Shown here one piece after another: positions 1 to 7,671 of a stretch of 64,000 nucleotides of DNA. Below the pieces are notes generated by a model. It saw only the letters and a list, made by a program, of their open reading frames with translations. It made no database searches and was not told where the DNA came from. The translations under genes were made by a program, and so were the position numbers. Origin of the DNA: Clostridium brassicae (GTDB lineage: Bacteria; Bacillota; Clostridia; Clostridiales; Clostridiaceae); NCBI RefSeq assembly GCF_026738875.1, contig NZ_JAPQFJ010000012.1:83449-147448 (forward strand), given 5' to 3'. Every line of letters begins with the position of its first letter. The first letter of the stretch is position 1.

Positions 1-497
1 TGGCTTATATAAGAAGCCCACTTAGGAATAAATTGAGCTGTAACAGTTTGTATACTTAATCCAAACAAGTCTTTAATTTGAGTTGAAAATATACACACAG
101 CAATACCACTAGTAAATCCTGTAGTAATAGGGTAGGGTATATACTTTATTGCATGACCAAACTTAAATATTCCCATAATAATTAAAAATACACCTGCCAT
201 CATAGTAGCAACTGTAAGACCTGTTATCCCATATTTTTGTACAATACCATAAACTATTATTATAAAGGCCCCTGTTGGACCACCAATTTGAACTCTACTT
301 CCACCGAAAAAAGATACTATAAACCCACCTATGATTGCTGTATACAATCCTTTTTCAGGTGACACTCCTGATGCTATTGCAAGTGCAATAGAAAGTGGTA
401 ATGCTATTACAGCTACAATAAACCCAGCTATAATTTCTTTTATAAATTGTTCTTTTGTATATCCTTTCATACAAGTAAATAACTTAGGTACTAGCAA
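1..497 (-). CDS. SulP-family anion permease, N-terminal part (runs off window)
   Basis: My translation of the minus strand gives [20 protein letters not shown], then [39 protein letters not shown] and [15 protein letters not shown]. This is the signature N-terminal half of SulP (SLC26-like) permeases, with the PxxPLxxAxAI-type first membrane segment and the GPTG motif of segment 3. SulP proteins move sulfate, bicarbonate or other anions across the cell membrane; the substrate cannot be told here. The gene is cut by the window edge, so any C-terminal STAS domain is unseen. The start is taken as TTG at 497 because GAGGAG lies at 507-512, nine bases upstream, and an in-frame TAG sits just before it. 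The first ATG, at 470, has no good ribosome binding site. Confidence 0.85.
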   Translation of the reverse strand, partial: MLVPKLFTCMKGYTKEQFIKEIIAGFIVAVIALPLSIALAIASGVSPEKGLYTAIIGGFIVSFFGGSRVQIGGPTGAFIIIVYGIVQKYGITGLTVATMMAGVFLIIMGIFKFGHAIKYIPYPITTGFTSGIAVCIFSTQIKDLFGLSIQTVTAQFIPKWASYIS

Positions 498-521
498 CTA
501 TTTCATCTCCTCTTTTATTAT

Positions 522-551
522 GTTATAAAATGTTTTCTTAAGTAAAAACAA
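522..551 (-). promoter_or_regulatory. possible promoter of the SulP gene
   Basis: On the minus strand a TTGTTT box (551-546) is followed after 18 bases by TATAAC (527-522), about 25 bases upstream of the TTG start. The boxes are imperfect and such AT-rich DNA produces chance matches. Confidence 0.35.
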
Positions 552-956
552 TTCCTTTAATTGAGACAACCTTATTGATTATATTCCTATTCTAAGTTTA
601 TTACAAGGACATTTAACATTTTAAGAAGTAGTTTTTAACCGTTTATAAGTTAAATTCTATTAGTTATCCTTATTACATTGGATTTCTTAAGCTAAAAATA
701 AAAATAATTAAATAAAACACTAAAACTTCTCATAAAAACTACGAGAATTAATATAAGATTGCTCTTTGATCTTTCCCAATGAGAAACCTATCAGATTCTT
801 AGTTGAGTCTGATAGGTTTTGCTTAATTATAAACTTAAATAAACCATGCCTTGTTTAAACTGTAGATTTAATCTAAAATTAAGATAAAGTAATGTTTTTT
901 TTATTCGAAATATTCAATAATAATGTTTTGCATTAGACATGCGAAAGGAGATAATT
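552..956. other. AT-rich divergent intergenic region with one hairpin
   Basis: Spacer between the divergent SulP and cheV genes. No coding frame is convincing. The only clear structure is the hairpin at 784-819, listed separately. The bases before cheV contain a good ribosome binding site but no convincing sigma-A or flagellar sigma-D promoter. Confidence 0.5.
784..819 (+). terminator. orphan terminator-like hairpin upstream of cheV
   Basis: AAACCTATCAGA and TCTGATAGGTTT form a 12-bp perfect stem around a 12-base loop, followed by TTGCTTAATT on the plus strand. No gene lies upstream on that strand inside the window, so it may end a small transcript or attenuate a long cheV leader. The poly-T tail is short. 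Confidence 0.5.
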
Positions 957-1871
957 ATGAACAATCATAGTATATTATTAGAATCTGGTACAGGTGAATT
1001 AGAGATACTTGAATTTATAGTAAATAATAAGCATTATGCTATTAACGTAATAAAAGTCAAGGAAGTAGTAGACGTAGATAATTTAACTAAACTTCCACAA
1101 ACTCATCCTGCTATAGCTGGCTTAATACTCTGTAGGCAAGAAATTATAACATTAGTAGATTTACACTATATTTTAGATGGTAAAAAACATGACTTTAAAA
1201 AATCCAAAGTAATTATATGTGAATTTAATAACCTAAAAGTAGCTTTTAACATTGACAATATAACTGGGGTTCGTCGTATTAAATGGGATGAAATAATGAA
1301 ACCGGATGATTTATCAGAAAATTCACTAGTTACAGGAAATATTATTTTTAAAGATAGAATAGTATTATTATTAGATTTTGAAAAAATAGTTACAGACATT
1401 AGTCCAACTACAGGTATTAATGAAGATAGACTTCAAGAAGTCAATTATAAGGATAGATCTAATGTTAAAATAATATTAGCAGATGATTCTGCTTTGATAA
1501 GAAAACTATTAAAAGATACTTTAACTAAGGCTGGGTTTAAGGACTTCACAATTTTTAATGATGGTAAACAAGTTTTAGACTATCTTCTTGATTTAGTTGA
1601 TAAAAAGCAAGAAAACTTCCTTGAAGATGTTCAAACTCTTATCACAGATATTGAAATGCCTCAAATGGATGGACATACTCTTACAAGAAAAATAAAAGAA
1701 CATCCTATTTTAAAGAATCTTCCTGTTATAATATTCTCTTCATTAATTACAGGTGATTTAAAACATAAAGGAGAATCTGTAGGAGCAGATGCTCAATTGA
1801 GCAAACCTGAAGTTGGAGGTTTAGTAGATTTAATAGACGAGTATGTAGCGGATGTGAAGTCTAGAATGTAA
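957..1871 (+). CDS. cheV: CheV-type chemotaxis coupling protein (CheW domain + receiver)
   Basis: This is a cytoplasmic adaptor that couples chemoreceptors to the CheA kinase and can be phosphorylated to adjust adaptation. Residues 10-150 form a CheW-like domain (LEILEFIVNNKHYAINVIKV, LPQTHPAIAGLILCRQEIIT). Residues 170-300 form a response-regulator receiver with the acidic pair in ILADDSALIRK, the phospho-acceptor Asp in LITDIEMPQMDG, the FSS switch and the SKPE lysine. The length (304 aa) is normal for CheV. The start is the ATG at 957, preceded by AAAGGAG; an in-frame ATG 18 bases earlier has no site. No other chemotaxis gene is adjacent, so it appears to be a single-gene unit. It converges on the surface-protein cluster. 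Confidence 0.9.
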   Translation: MNNHSILLESGTGELEILEFIVNNKHYAINVIKVKEVVDVDNLTKLPQTHPAIAGLILCRQEIITLVDLHYILDGKKHDFKKSKVIICEFNNLKVAFNIDNITGVRRIKWDEIMKPDDLSENSLVTGNIIFKDRIVLLLDFEKIVTDISPTTGINEDRLQEVNYKDRSNVKIILADDSALIRKLLKDTLTKAGFKDFTIFNDGKQVLDYLLDLVDKKQENFLEDVQTLITDIEMPQMDGHTLTRKIKEHPILKNLPVIIFSSLITGDLKHKGESVGADAQLSKPEVGGLVDLIDEYVADVKSRM

Positions 1872-1882
1872 GATAAAGAAAA

Positions 1883-2087
1883 GAGGTTGCGGTAAAGGAT
1901 ACTTTGCTATAAGCCTAGAACTTTGCAAAGTAATTCTAAGTTTTGAAAATTTGTCATTACTAAAAAATTCAAACTCGCTAAGGCTCAAACAAGAATTTTT
2001 CTTAACCTAATGACAAATTTTCAAAACAAGAATCACTAGCTGCTTGCTCTAATAGCTTTGACGCAATATATCCTTTACATTCGCCTC
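1883..2087. repeat. 205-bp imperfect palindrome with conserved 20-nt centre (copy 1)
   Basis: The arms begin GAGG..GTAAAGGATA on both strands and pair, with interruptions, down to a strong inner stem (GTTTTGAAAATTTGTCATTA against its complement). The centre is AAACTCGCTAAGGCTCAAAC at 1971-1990. The exact reverse complement of this 20-mer is the centre of a second palindrome of almost identical length at 30722-30927. A mid-arm ATTCTAA/AAACAAGAAT pair lies about 38 bases from the centre in both. It contains no ORF and sits between the convergent cheV and nuclease genes. Confidence 0.75.
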
Positions 2088-2214
2088 ATAATTTTTATAT
2101 TTATAGTTATTTATTATTCAGTTTTAATAAATAAGAATCGTAATTTCTTATTTATAATGAAATCAACAATTTAAAAACACAATCTAAAATAAATTTGCCA
2201 TTAAAACTAAAATT

Positions 2215-2325
2215 CTAAGTGAAATCAACTTTTAATAATTCTATATAAACAGTTTTATCTACATAAAGATAATTTTTTTCTCTTAAAACTTCAAAATTAG
2301 AAATCACATAGGGTATTCTTTTCAT
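2215..2325 (-). pseudogene. remnant of an AAA-ATPase-like / PD-(D/E)XK (DUF1703-type) protein gene
   Basis: A 36-codon minus-strand frame starting with ATG at 2325 reads MKRIPYVISNFEVLREKNYL, then YVDKTVYIELL, and ends in TAG. This is the typical first 30 residues of the AAA-ATPase-like family that is abundant in clostridia (pattern KxIPYGISNFExLRxENYxYVDKTxYIExL). The P-loop-like region and everything beyond are missing, so it is read as a decayed 5' fragment. A TAGGAG sequence lies upstream. Recognition is from the family pattern; the fragment is short. Confidence 0.7.
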
Positions 2326-2455
2326 AATTATATTCACACTCCTAACTTTACTCTATTTATTTAATTTTACGATTTAACAGATAAATAATATACATATAGA
2401 TAATATAGGATTTATTAACTTCAAACAGTAAAATATAGGTTTTTTTAATGAAGAT

Positions 2456-5400
2456 TTATTCATTAACTACAGGAGCTACTACTGCCTTCTTGCCTTTTAT
2501 AATTATATTAGCTATTCCAACTCCTTTATTATTAATTGCACTCTTAGTTTCAAATTTAACTTTAACTTTATCTCCAGTATATTTAGTTAAATCTATAATT
2601 TGATTATTCATATTCTTATCTGCTGGGCTAACTTTTTTAACTTCTTCCCAAGTAGCTCCATCATCTAAAGATATTGACATTGTTATTTCATTACTAGTTT
2701 GCTCAACTCCTCCGAAGGTTCTAGCGTCAAAAGTCAAAGTTTTATTATCATAAGCAGTAAAATCCATTGTAGGAGTTATTAAGCAGGATGTACTTTGAAT
2801 TAATTTTAAATATTTATCTTTGCTAAGGTCTGGAGTAGGTATATCTGCTGCTTGCCAACCTTCTGGAATTCCAATGTCTAATTTAACTAACTCTTTTTCT
2901 ACATTAACTTCTTCTTTTTGTTTCTCTAAAACAGTTAATTTAAATTCTTGAGATTTTGTAACTTTGCCTTTACTTACAGTAGCAGTTAAGGTAACATCTG
3001 TATTTCCTTGTCCATTTTCTGGTCTTATAACAACCCCTTCATTTGAAACAACTTCTGGTTTGTTAGATTCCCATTGTATAGTAGTTTCATATATACCTTT
3101 TGTAGGTAAAGTTAAATTTTCTGTAACCTTACTAGTATCACCTAGTTTAATATTTTTAATTGCTGCATCTACTGCTTCTTCGTCAGTCAATTGTTGTTGT
3201 TTTCCTAATTCAATTTGAACCAATATAGGATCGTGGTCACTTAATTTTTCAAAGGTTGATTGAGAATTTATATGAACCATATCAACTTCAGTTTTATCAT
3301 AAATATTATTAGAGACCAACAAGTTATCTAAAACTTGAGAATTTCCGTTATAAACATAGGAATATCTCTCATTTAAGCTAAGCTTATCTACTGCATTTTG
3401 CATTTCATTTCCTTTTATAATATCAATAGTCTCTGAAAATTCATAGTCATTCATGTCACCTAGAGCAATAACATTTGCATCTGGTTGTTTATTTAAGATT
3501 TCTTTTACAAAATCATTTATTAATTTTGCTTGTTTGTGTCTTTGAGGCTCACTACCTCTAACTGGTGGTTGAATCATTCCAAATAAAGAACCATCTCCAC
3601 GTTTTGAGTTTAAGTGATTTCCTATTACAAACACATCTTGTCCATTATATTTAAACTGAGCTACAAGAGGTTTTCTACTGCTTCTAAATGCAGAATCATT
3701 TGGACAGATTCTTCCAGGGTTCACTGATAAGCCATCCTCTGTCATTTTAACTGATGTTGTAGCATCCCCTTTAGATTTATCTACAAGAGTTATCTTATCT
3801 TTAACATATATAAACCCAACTCTTATATTTCCTCCTGGTACACCTCCATCTTGACCATTAATAGGTGCTATATCTGTATAAACATATTCTGGACCTCCAG
3901 CCTTACGTATTGCATTAATTAAAGCTTCATAAGTCTGTGACGCATCTACTACATCTGATTTAGTTTCTCCATCATTATCTAATATTTCGGATAATCCTAC
4001 TATATCAGGAGACTTAAGATTAGCTACTATAGACTCAGCTATTTTTTGTAACCTATCTCCAGAGTATTTACTTAGATTTTCTACATTAAAACTAGCTACA
4101 GTTAATTTACTTTCATCTTTTTTTATAGAAGTTATTTCTTTTTCATAATTTCCATGAGTTATTTCTGGCAACTTATCTATATTAAACACTTTATATTTTC
4201 CAAAGCCTGAGCTCATAACACCAACTACACTAGTATTAAATTTATCTCCAACACTTACTTTGAAGTTTGGATCATAGAATTTTTTAGTTTTATTATCTAC
4301 TATTGGTTTTAATACATCATCGATTGTTATTATTTCAGGATTAAAATCATCTTTATAAGCTTTTATTCCACCGTATTTTGTTCTTTGATGAGATGAAAAT
4401 TCACCATCGTTTGCTAAAACACAAATCTCCCCATATCTCTCATCTGCACCAACAATAACTGGTTTTTCTATTTCAACTAACATTCCTTCAAGGCTCTCAT
4501 AATAATCAATGGCATCTTCATCAATATCAAAAGAAGTCATATTATCATTATCGATATTCTTAGCTAGCATTTCATTAAAACTAATTTTAATAGGTTCTGG
4601 TAATTTATTACCATTAGAGTTAGTTTTAACATTAGAAGCCTGTATTACTGTTTCAGGTACACAATCCTCTTGAAGACCATTTACAATCTCCTTAACAATA
4701 CCATCTACAGCAACTTCATCTCCTACCTTAACCTTTGTATCCTTATCTGCTACAAAGATACCTTCTGATGTAGCAGGATCATTATCTGGATTAGGATTTT
4801 GCATAAAGAATCCATTTTGATACCTATCCTTAGATATTGCTGTAACTATACCTTTTACCTTTGAAACATTCTGTCCTTCTAAAGGTGACTTATGAGATTT
4901 ACCTTGTATTTTATTTATTGCAACGCCATCTTGTGAAGGTATTTCACCAGTTCCCTCTGATATAATTTTCATTTCATTTATGTTACTAATCATTAATTGA
5001 AGATCTGTTTTAAATCTACTTAAACAAGAAGTTACGTCTATAATAGAACCAACTTTAAATTCAGAAGCAGGTATTTTAGGATTTAAATTATTATCAACTC
5101 TAATAGAGATACTTCCTGTTTCATCTTTTACTACAACATTGTAAGAGCCATTTTTTTCTGGATTACTTACAGATAATACAGTTAAGTTTTTAATATTTAC
5201 ACGAGTTCCTTGATATTCTTCTTTTATACCACTTATAGTAGTAGTTTTTGCATCAGGCAACTTGTTATTATTACTTTCCAAAGTTATATTAACTGCTGTT
5301 GGATTGTCCTTTGGATTTGATATTTGTTTTAAATTATTGTAAGTGTTAAGAGGACCTGTTACTTTAACTTCATTTCCAGAAACCAAATTAGGATTAGCTG

Positions 5401-5953
5401 TAGGACCTAAATAAATATAAATTCCACCAGTTTCATCTTGAACAAAAGCATTGTTACCTATAACTGAAGTCACTGTACCTTTAATAGTGACAATTTCTCC
5501 ATCATTCTTTTGTCTTGCTTCTAAAATTGGTGTAGAATCATCTTTTTTATTATCTGGAGGTACTACCTCTTCAGAGCTTATACTTCCATCCTTATGTAGC
5601 TCTTTAACTTTTTCTGGTAGTGTATATTTTTTACTATTCTCTTTATCTGAATAATCATCTACGTTTTCAACATTATTACTTTTGTATTCGTTTACATAAC
5701 CATTAAAGTCAATAACATGATGACCTTTTGGAGTTTTCACACTTATAGCTGATATATTATATTTTTTCATTGTTTCTAAAAAGTTTTTATTTCTACTAGC
5801 ATAACCTTTTATATAATCTTTATAGTTTATATAAATAGTTTCTTCACTAGATTGTGATTTTAAATATACATATTTAGGCTGCGCTAAAACTGGAATAGAA
5901 CTTCCTAAAATTAATGCAGCTGTAATTATAGCTGTAAGTTTCTTTTTAAACAT
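2456..5953 (-). CDS. large secreted nuclease: OB-fold domains + endonuclease/exonuclease/phosphatase domain
   Basis: Extracellular or surface DNase of 1165 aa. Signal peptide at 1-24 (ends PVLAQ). Residues 27-130 match the N-terminal module of the neighbouring S-layer protein (for example VDDYSDKENSKKYTLPEKVK against LDEFTESKEAKVVEVPTVKK). Residues about 144-445 contain OB-like nucleic-acid-binding modules (VTIKGTVTSVIGNNAFVQDE; VSKVKGIVTAISKDRYQNGF). Residues about 615-915 form an EEP-fold nuclease of the ExeM/NucH type: SFNVENL, the catalytic GLSEILDNDG, NHLNSKRGDG, ALGDMNDYE and SDHDPIL. An atrophied Ig-like domain (about 920-1010) and a jelly-roll-like C-terminus with SISLDDGATWEEV follow. 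No LPXTG motif is present. Start ATG with GGAGG 8 bases upstream. It probably degrades extracellular DNA while held in the S-layer; the anchoring is inference. Confidence 0.85.
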   Translation of the reverse strand: MFKKKLTAIITAALILGSSIPVLAQPKYVYLKSQSSEETIYINYKDYIKGYASRNKNFLETMKKYNISAISVKTPKGHHVIDFNGYVNEYKSNNVENVDDYSDKENSKKYTLPEKVKELHKDGSISSEEVVPPDNKKDDSTPILEARQKNDGEIVTIKGTVTSVIGNNAFVQDETGGIYIYLGPTANPNLVSGNEVKVTGPLNTYNNLKQISNPKDNPTAVNITLESNNNKLPDAKTTTISGIKEEYQGTRVNIKNLTVLSVSNPEKNGSYNVVVKDETGSISIRVDNNLNPKIPASEFKVGSIIDVTSCLSRFKTDLQLMISNINEMKIISEGTGEIPSQDGVAINKIQGKSHKSPLEGQNVSKVKGIVTAISKDRYQNGFFMQNPNPDNDPATSEGIFVADKDTKVKVGDEVAVDGIVKEIVNGLQEDCVPETVIQASNVKTNSNGNKLPEPIKISFNEMLAKNIDNDNMTSFDIDEDAIDYYESLEGMLVEIEKPVIVGADERYGEICVLANDGEFSSHQRTKYGGIKAYKDDFNPEIITIDDVLKPIVDNKTKKFYDPNFKVSVGDKFNTSVVGVMSSGFGKYKVFNIDKLPEITHGNYEKEITSIKKDESKLTVASFNVENLSKYSGDRLQKIAESIVANLKSPDIVGLSEILDNDGETKSDVVDASQTYEALINAIRKAGGPEYVYTDIAPINGQDGGVPGGNIRVGFIYVKDKITLVDKSKGDATTSVKMTEDGLSVNPGRICPNDSAFRSSRKPLVAQFKYNGQDVFVIGNHLNSKRGDGSLFGMIQPPVRGSEPQRHKQAKLINDFVKEILNKQPDANVIALGDMNDYEFSETIDIIKGNEMQNAVDKLSLNERYSYVYNGNSQVLDNLLVSNNIYDKTEVDMVHINSQSTFEKLSDHDPILVQIELGKQQQLTDEEAVDAAIKNIKLGDTSKVTENLTLPTKGIYETTIQWESNKPEVVSNEGVVIRPENGQGNTDVTLTATVSKGKVTKSQEFKLTVLEKQKEEVNVEKELVKLDIGIPEGWQAADIPTPDLSKDKYLKLIQSTSCLITPTMDFTAYDNKTLTFDARTFGGVEQTSNEITMSISLDDGATWEEVKKVSPADKNMNNQIIDLTKYTGDKVKVKFETKSAINNKGVGIANIIIKGKKAVVAPVVNE

Positions 5954-6017
5954 AAAAAATCCTCCGTTCTAATATAAGTATAAAATAATAAAAAACATAA
6001 AATCTCAATATAAGCTA

Positions 6018-6051
6018 GTTCAGATGGAATTATTATAAGTTCCATCTGAAC
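6018..6051 (-). terminator. hairpin after the S-layer 3' exon
   Basis: GTTCAGATGGAA and TTCCATCTGAAC form a 12-bp perfect stem with a 10-base loop; the next minus-strand bases are AT-rich but not a pure T-run. It probably ends transcripts of the 3' exon. The stem resembles the first hairpin of the repeat elements at 6879-6992 and 43066-43285, so it may instead be a fragment of that element. Confidence 0.5.
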
Positions 6052-6129
6052 TTATAACTAGTAAACATGCTGTTTTTAATAATTTAAAGAATATTCCAAC
6101 TATTTAAAAATCAAAAGTTCATTTGTGTT

Positions 6130-6414
6130 TTATAAAATTACTTTATTTAAAATAACTTCTTGAGTTTTTCCACTTGATTTTTCAATTATAACAATAGTTA
6201 CACTTGATGGTGATGTTTTATAGTCATCATAAAAGAATTTTTTAACACTATCGTCATACACTAATTCTGTTGATGTGTTCTTAATTTTTGCAGTGTAATT
6301 GTTATAATCTAGTCCATCATTTAACTTAACAGCTATATAGTAAGCTCCTGGTATCTTTGGTTCAACAAGCTCAGAATTAAGCTTGTCCACTACATTAAGT
6401 TCTTGATTTTCACC
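6130..6414 (-). CDS. alternative 3' exon of the S-layer gene (94 codons, reached by group II intron splicing)
   Basis: The open frame from GGT at 6414 to the stop at 6130 encodes GENQELNVVDKLN..., then YYIAVKLNDGLDYNNYTAKI and a C-terminus EVILNKVIL. An in-frame TAG at 6426-6424 lies in the intron, and there is no good ribosome binding site for an independent start (only an internal GTG at 6390). Joined to the predicted 5' splice site after codon AAC of the S-layer gene, the frame is continuous and adds 94 residues. The segment VKLNDGLDYNNYTAKI..TELVYDDSVKKFF resembles the C-terminal repeats of the protein at 11893-13113 (VVVTLEGTDHPENYKVVSKV..KELKYYETSKTFK). Exon assignment is an inference from intron structure and frame. 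Confidence 0.7.
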   Translation of the reverse strand, partial: GENQELNVVDKLNSELVEPKIPGAYYIAVKLNDGLDYNNYTAKIKNTSTELVYDDSVKKFFYDDYKTSPSSVTIVIIEKSSGKTQEVILNKVIL

Positions 6415-6496
6415 ATTCCGTGTCTAACCTCATATAAATTTCACAAGGTTTTCGACCGGTCTACACCGTACGTGCGACTTTCACCGCATACGGCGT
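6415..6496 (-). ncRNA. group II intron catalytic domains V and VI
   Basis: Domain V spans 6496-6463 (34 nt). Its 8-bp lower stem is ACGCCGTA/TACGGTGT with a CGC triad in place of the usual AGC, a 2-nt CG bulge, an upper stem TGCGGT/GTCGCA and a GAAA tetraloop. Domain VI follows with stems CCG/CGG, GTC/GAC and AACC/GGTT. A6421 is bulged between the first two stems, seven nucleotides from the predicted 3' end (A CGGAAT). That is the usual position of the branch-point adenosine. Confidence 0.85.
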
Positions 6497-6544
6497 TCCA
6501 TCGATAATAGGAAGTTTTGGGAAGTTAAAATAGTGTAAAATATT

Positions 6545-6597
6545 TATTTGTAAAATATTTACAAATAAAGTATAGCATAATGAAAACGTTTTTACAA
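6545..6597 (-). promoter_or_regulatory. promoter with palindromic operator inside intron domain IV
   Basis: Minus strand: TTGTAA (6597-6592), 17 bases, TATACT (6574-6569), then a perfect 10-3-10 inverted repeat TATTTGTAAA/TTTACAAATA at 6567-6545 covering the expected start site. The TGTAAA-N-TTTACA core resembles the variable CcpA-type site described in clostridia, but the binding protein is unknown. Transcription from here would make an RNA carrying only domains V-VI and the 3' exon. Confidence 0.6.
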
Positions 6598-6632
6598 TAT
6601 ATGTAAATTAATTTTAAAATAATTTTTAGCGC

Positions 6633-6670
6633 AAAAAAAGAACTAACCATAATAAAATGATTAGTTCTTT
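6633..6670 (-). terminator. intrinsic terminator inside intron domain IV
   Basis: AAAGAACTAATCAT and ATGGTTAGTTCTTT form a 14-bp stem with one G-T pair and a 6-base loop, followed on the minus strand by seven T. It is the first sense-strand terminator after the S-layer stop codon and lies between domains I-III and domain V. Only transcripts reading through it could splice in cis. Confidence 0.75.
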
Positions 6671-6878
6671 TAGAAATGAATTATTAAGTTTTTCAACCAG
6701 TGATATGATCTGGTTATTTTATGAAGTTTGATTTGATTAGTTTTAAAATGAATTTTTGAAATGATTTAAAATATATATATCAGTTCTCAAATGTCTATTG
6801 TTTAATTCCGTTCATTTATTTAAATTAGGGAAGGATAACAGTACTTGCTATCCTATCCTCATTTATTATTACATTTAC

Positions 6879-6992
6879 ATCCGATGTCTAACCATTCTAA
6901 TACTCCCGTCTTCTTTAAAGTGGGAGTAAAGAATGGCATGACCCTGGATAACGGTTTCTAATTTTCAGATGGAATAAAAATTCCACCTGAAA
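6879..6992 (-). repeat. structured repeat element B within the intron (copy 1)
   Basis: Read on the minus strand: a hairpin TTTCAGGTGGAA...TTCCATCTGAAA, then TTATCCAGGGTCATGCCATTC, an inner CTCCCACTTTAAAGAAGACGGGAG stem, and GTATTAGAATGGTTAGACATCGGAT. The same parts in the same order occur at 43066-43285, and the 20-mer ATGTCTAACCATTCTAATAC (6884-6903) recurs exactly at 22973-22992. The hairpin-bounded form with no inverted terminal repeat resembles non-autonomous IS200/IS605-type elements; that is a guess. Confidence 0.6.
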
Positions 6993-7671
6993 CAAAGAAC
7001 CCTGTTTATAACTTCCAATTTAACTTCATATTACCGACTAGGTTCCTTCGCTAACTCAGTTTTGTCCTTCCCTTATGTTACCATAAAGGTGTTTTAGAGC
7101 CTTCCCAAACTCTAATCTTCGGCTGAGTGTCATTGCTACTATGAACCCGCTGAGCCCGTATATAAGTCACTGGTGCTACTACACCTCTTTATATACAGCA
7201 TCAAACGTTCCACTACATCTATCCCTATTTTTGACTACTTTAGGTGTCCACTGACGATAAATACTCAAGAAGTTTAACAGCCAATTATTCTTCTTGCAGT
7301 AGTGTATTTCACCACTACTGTCCTATACCAAGCTAACGGTTTATTTTATTTAACAGCATAGACATATTATTTACCGCTTTATGATGGATTAGTGGTTCTC
7401 ACCATGATAGCCTTTTAAAGAACTCCGCATACGACTCTCACGTATTACGACTTCACCTGGCTTCAACAATGAATATTAGCAGAATCCATTATTGCAGGAG
7501 GATTAAGCACAAGGAGTAGCTGTTTCCTTGAATAGGAATTTCACCTATCTATTCAATGTAACAGTTAGAAAGTTTATATCACACGGAGAAAGGATTGTTA
7601 ATCCTCTCTCCTGTAATTATTCTTTCCGACCTTTTCACATATTGCTTATAGGTCAACGTTTCGCACTTTTA

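Noticed and set aside
700..956. Cyclic-di-GMP riboswitch upstream of cheV
   Set aside because: The conserved GCAAA and GAAA-receptor-type motifs are not seen; only a plain hairpin is present.
5954..6130. Further domain V/VI-plus-exon copies as in the multi-isoform C. tetani locus
   Set aside because: No second GAAA-capped domain V was found downstream of the exon; the next gene has its own start, signal peptide and ribosome binding site.
6575..6597. Classical CcpA cre site (AAAACGTTTTC) between the -35 and -10 of the intron promoter
   Set aside because: The CG-centred half-sites are two bases too far apart for the standard consensus; only the TGTAAA/TTTACA palindrome next to it was kept.
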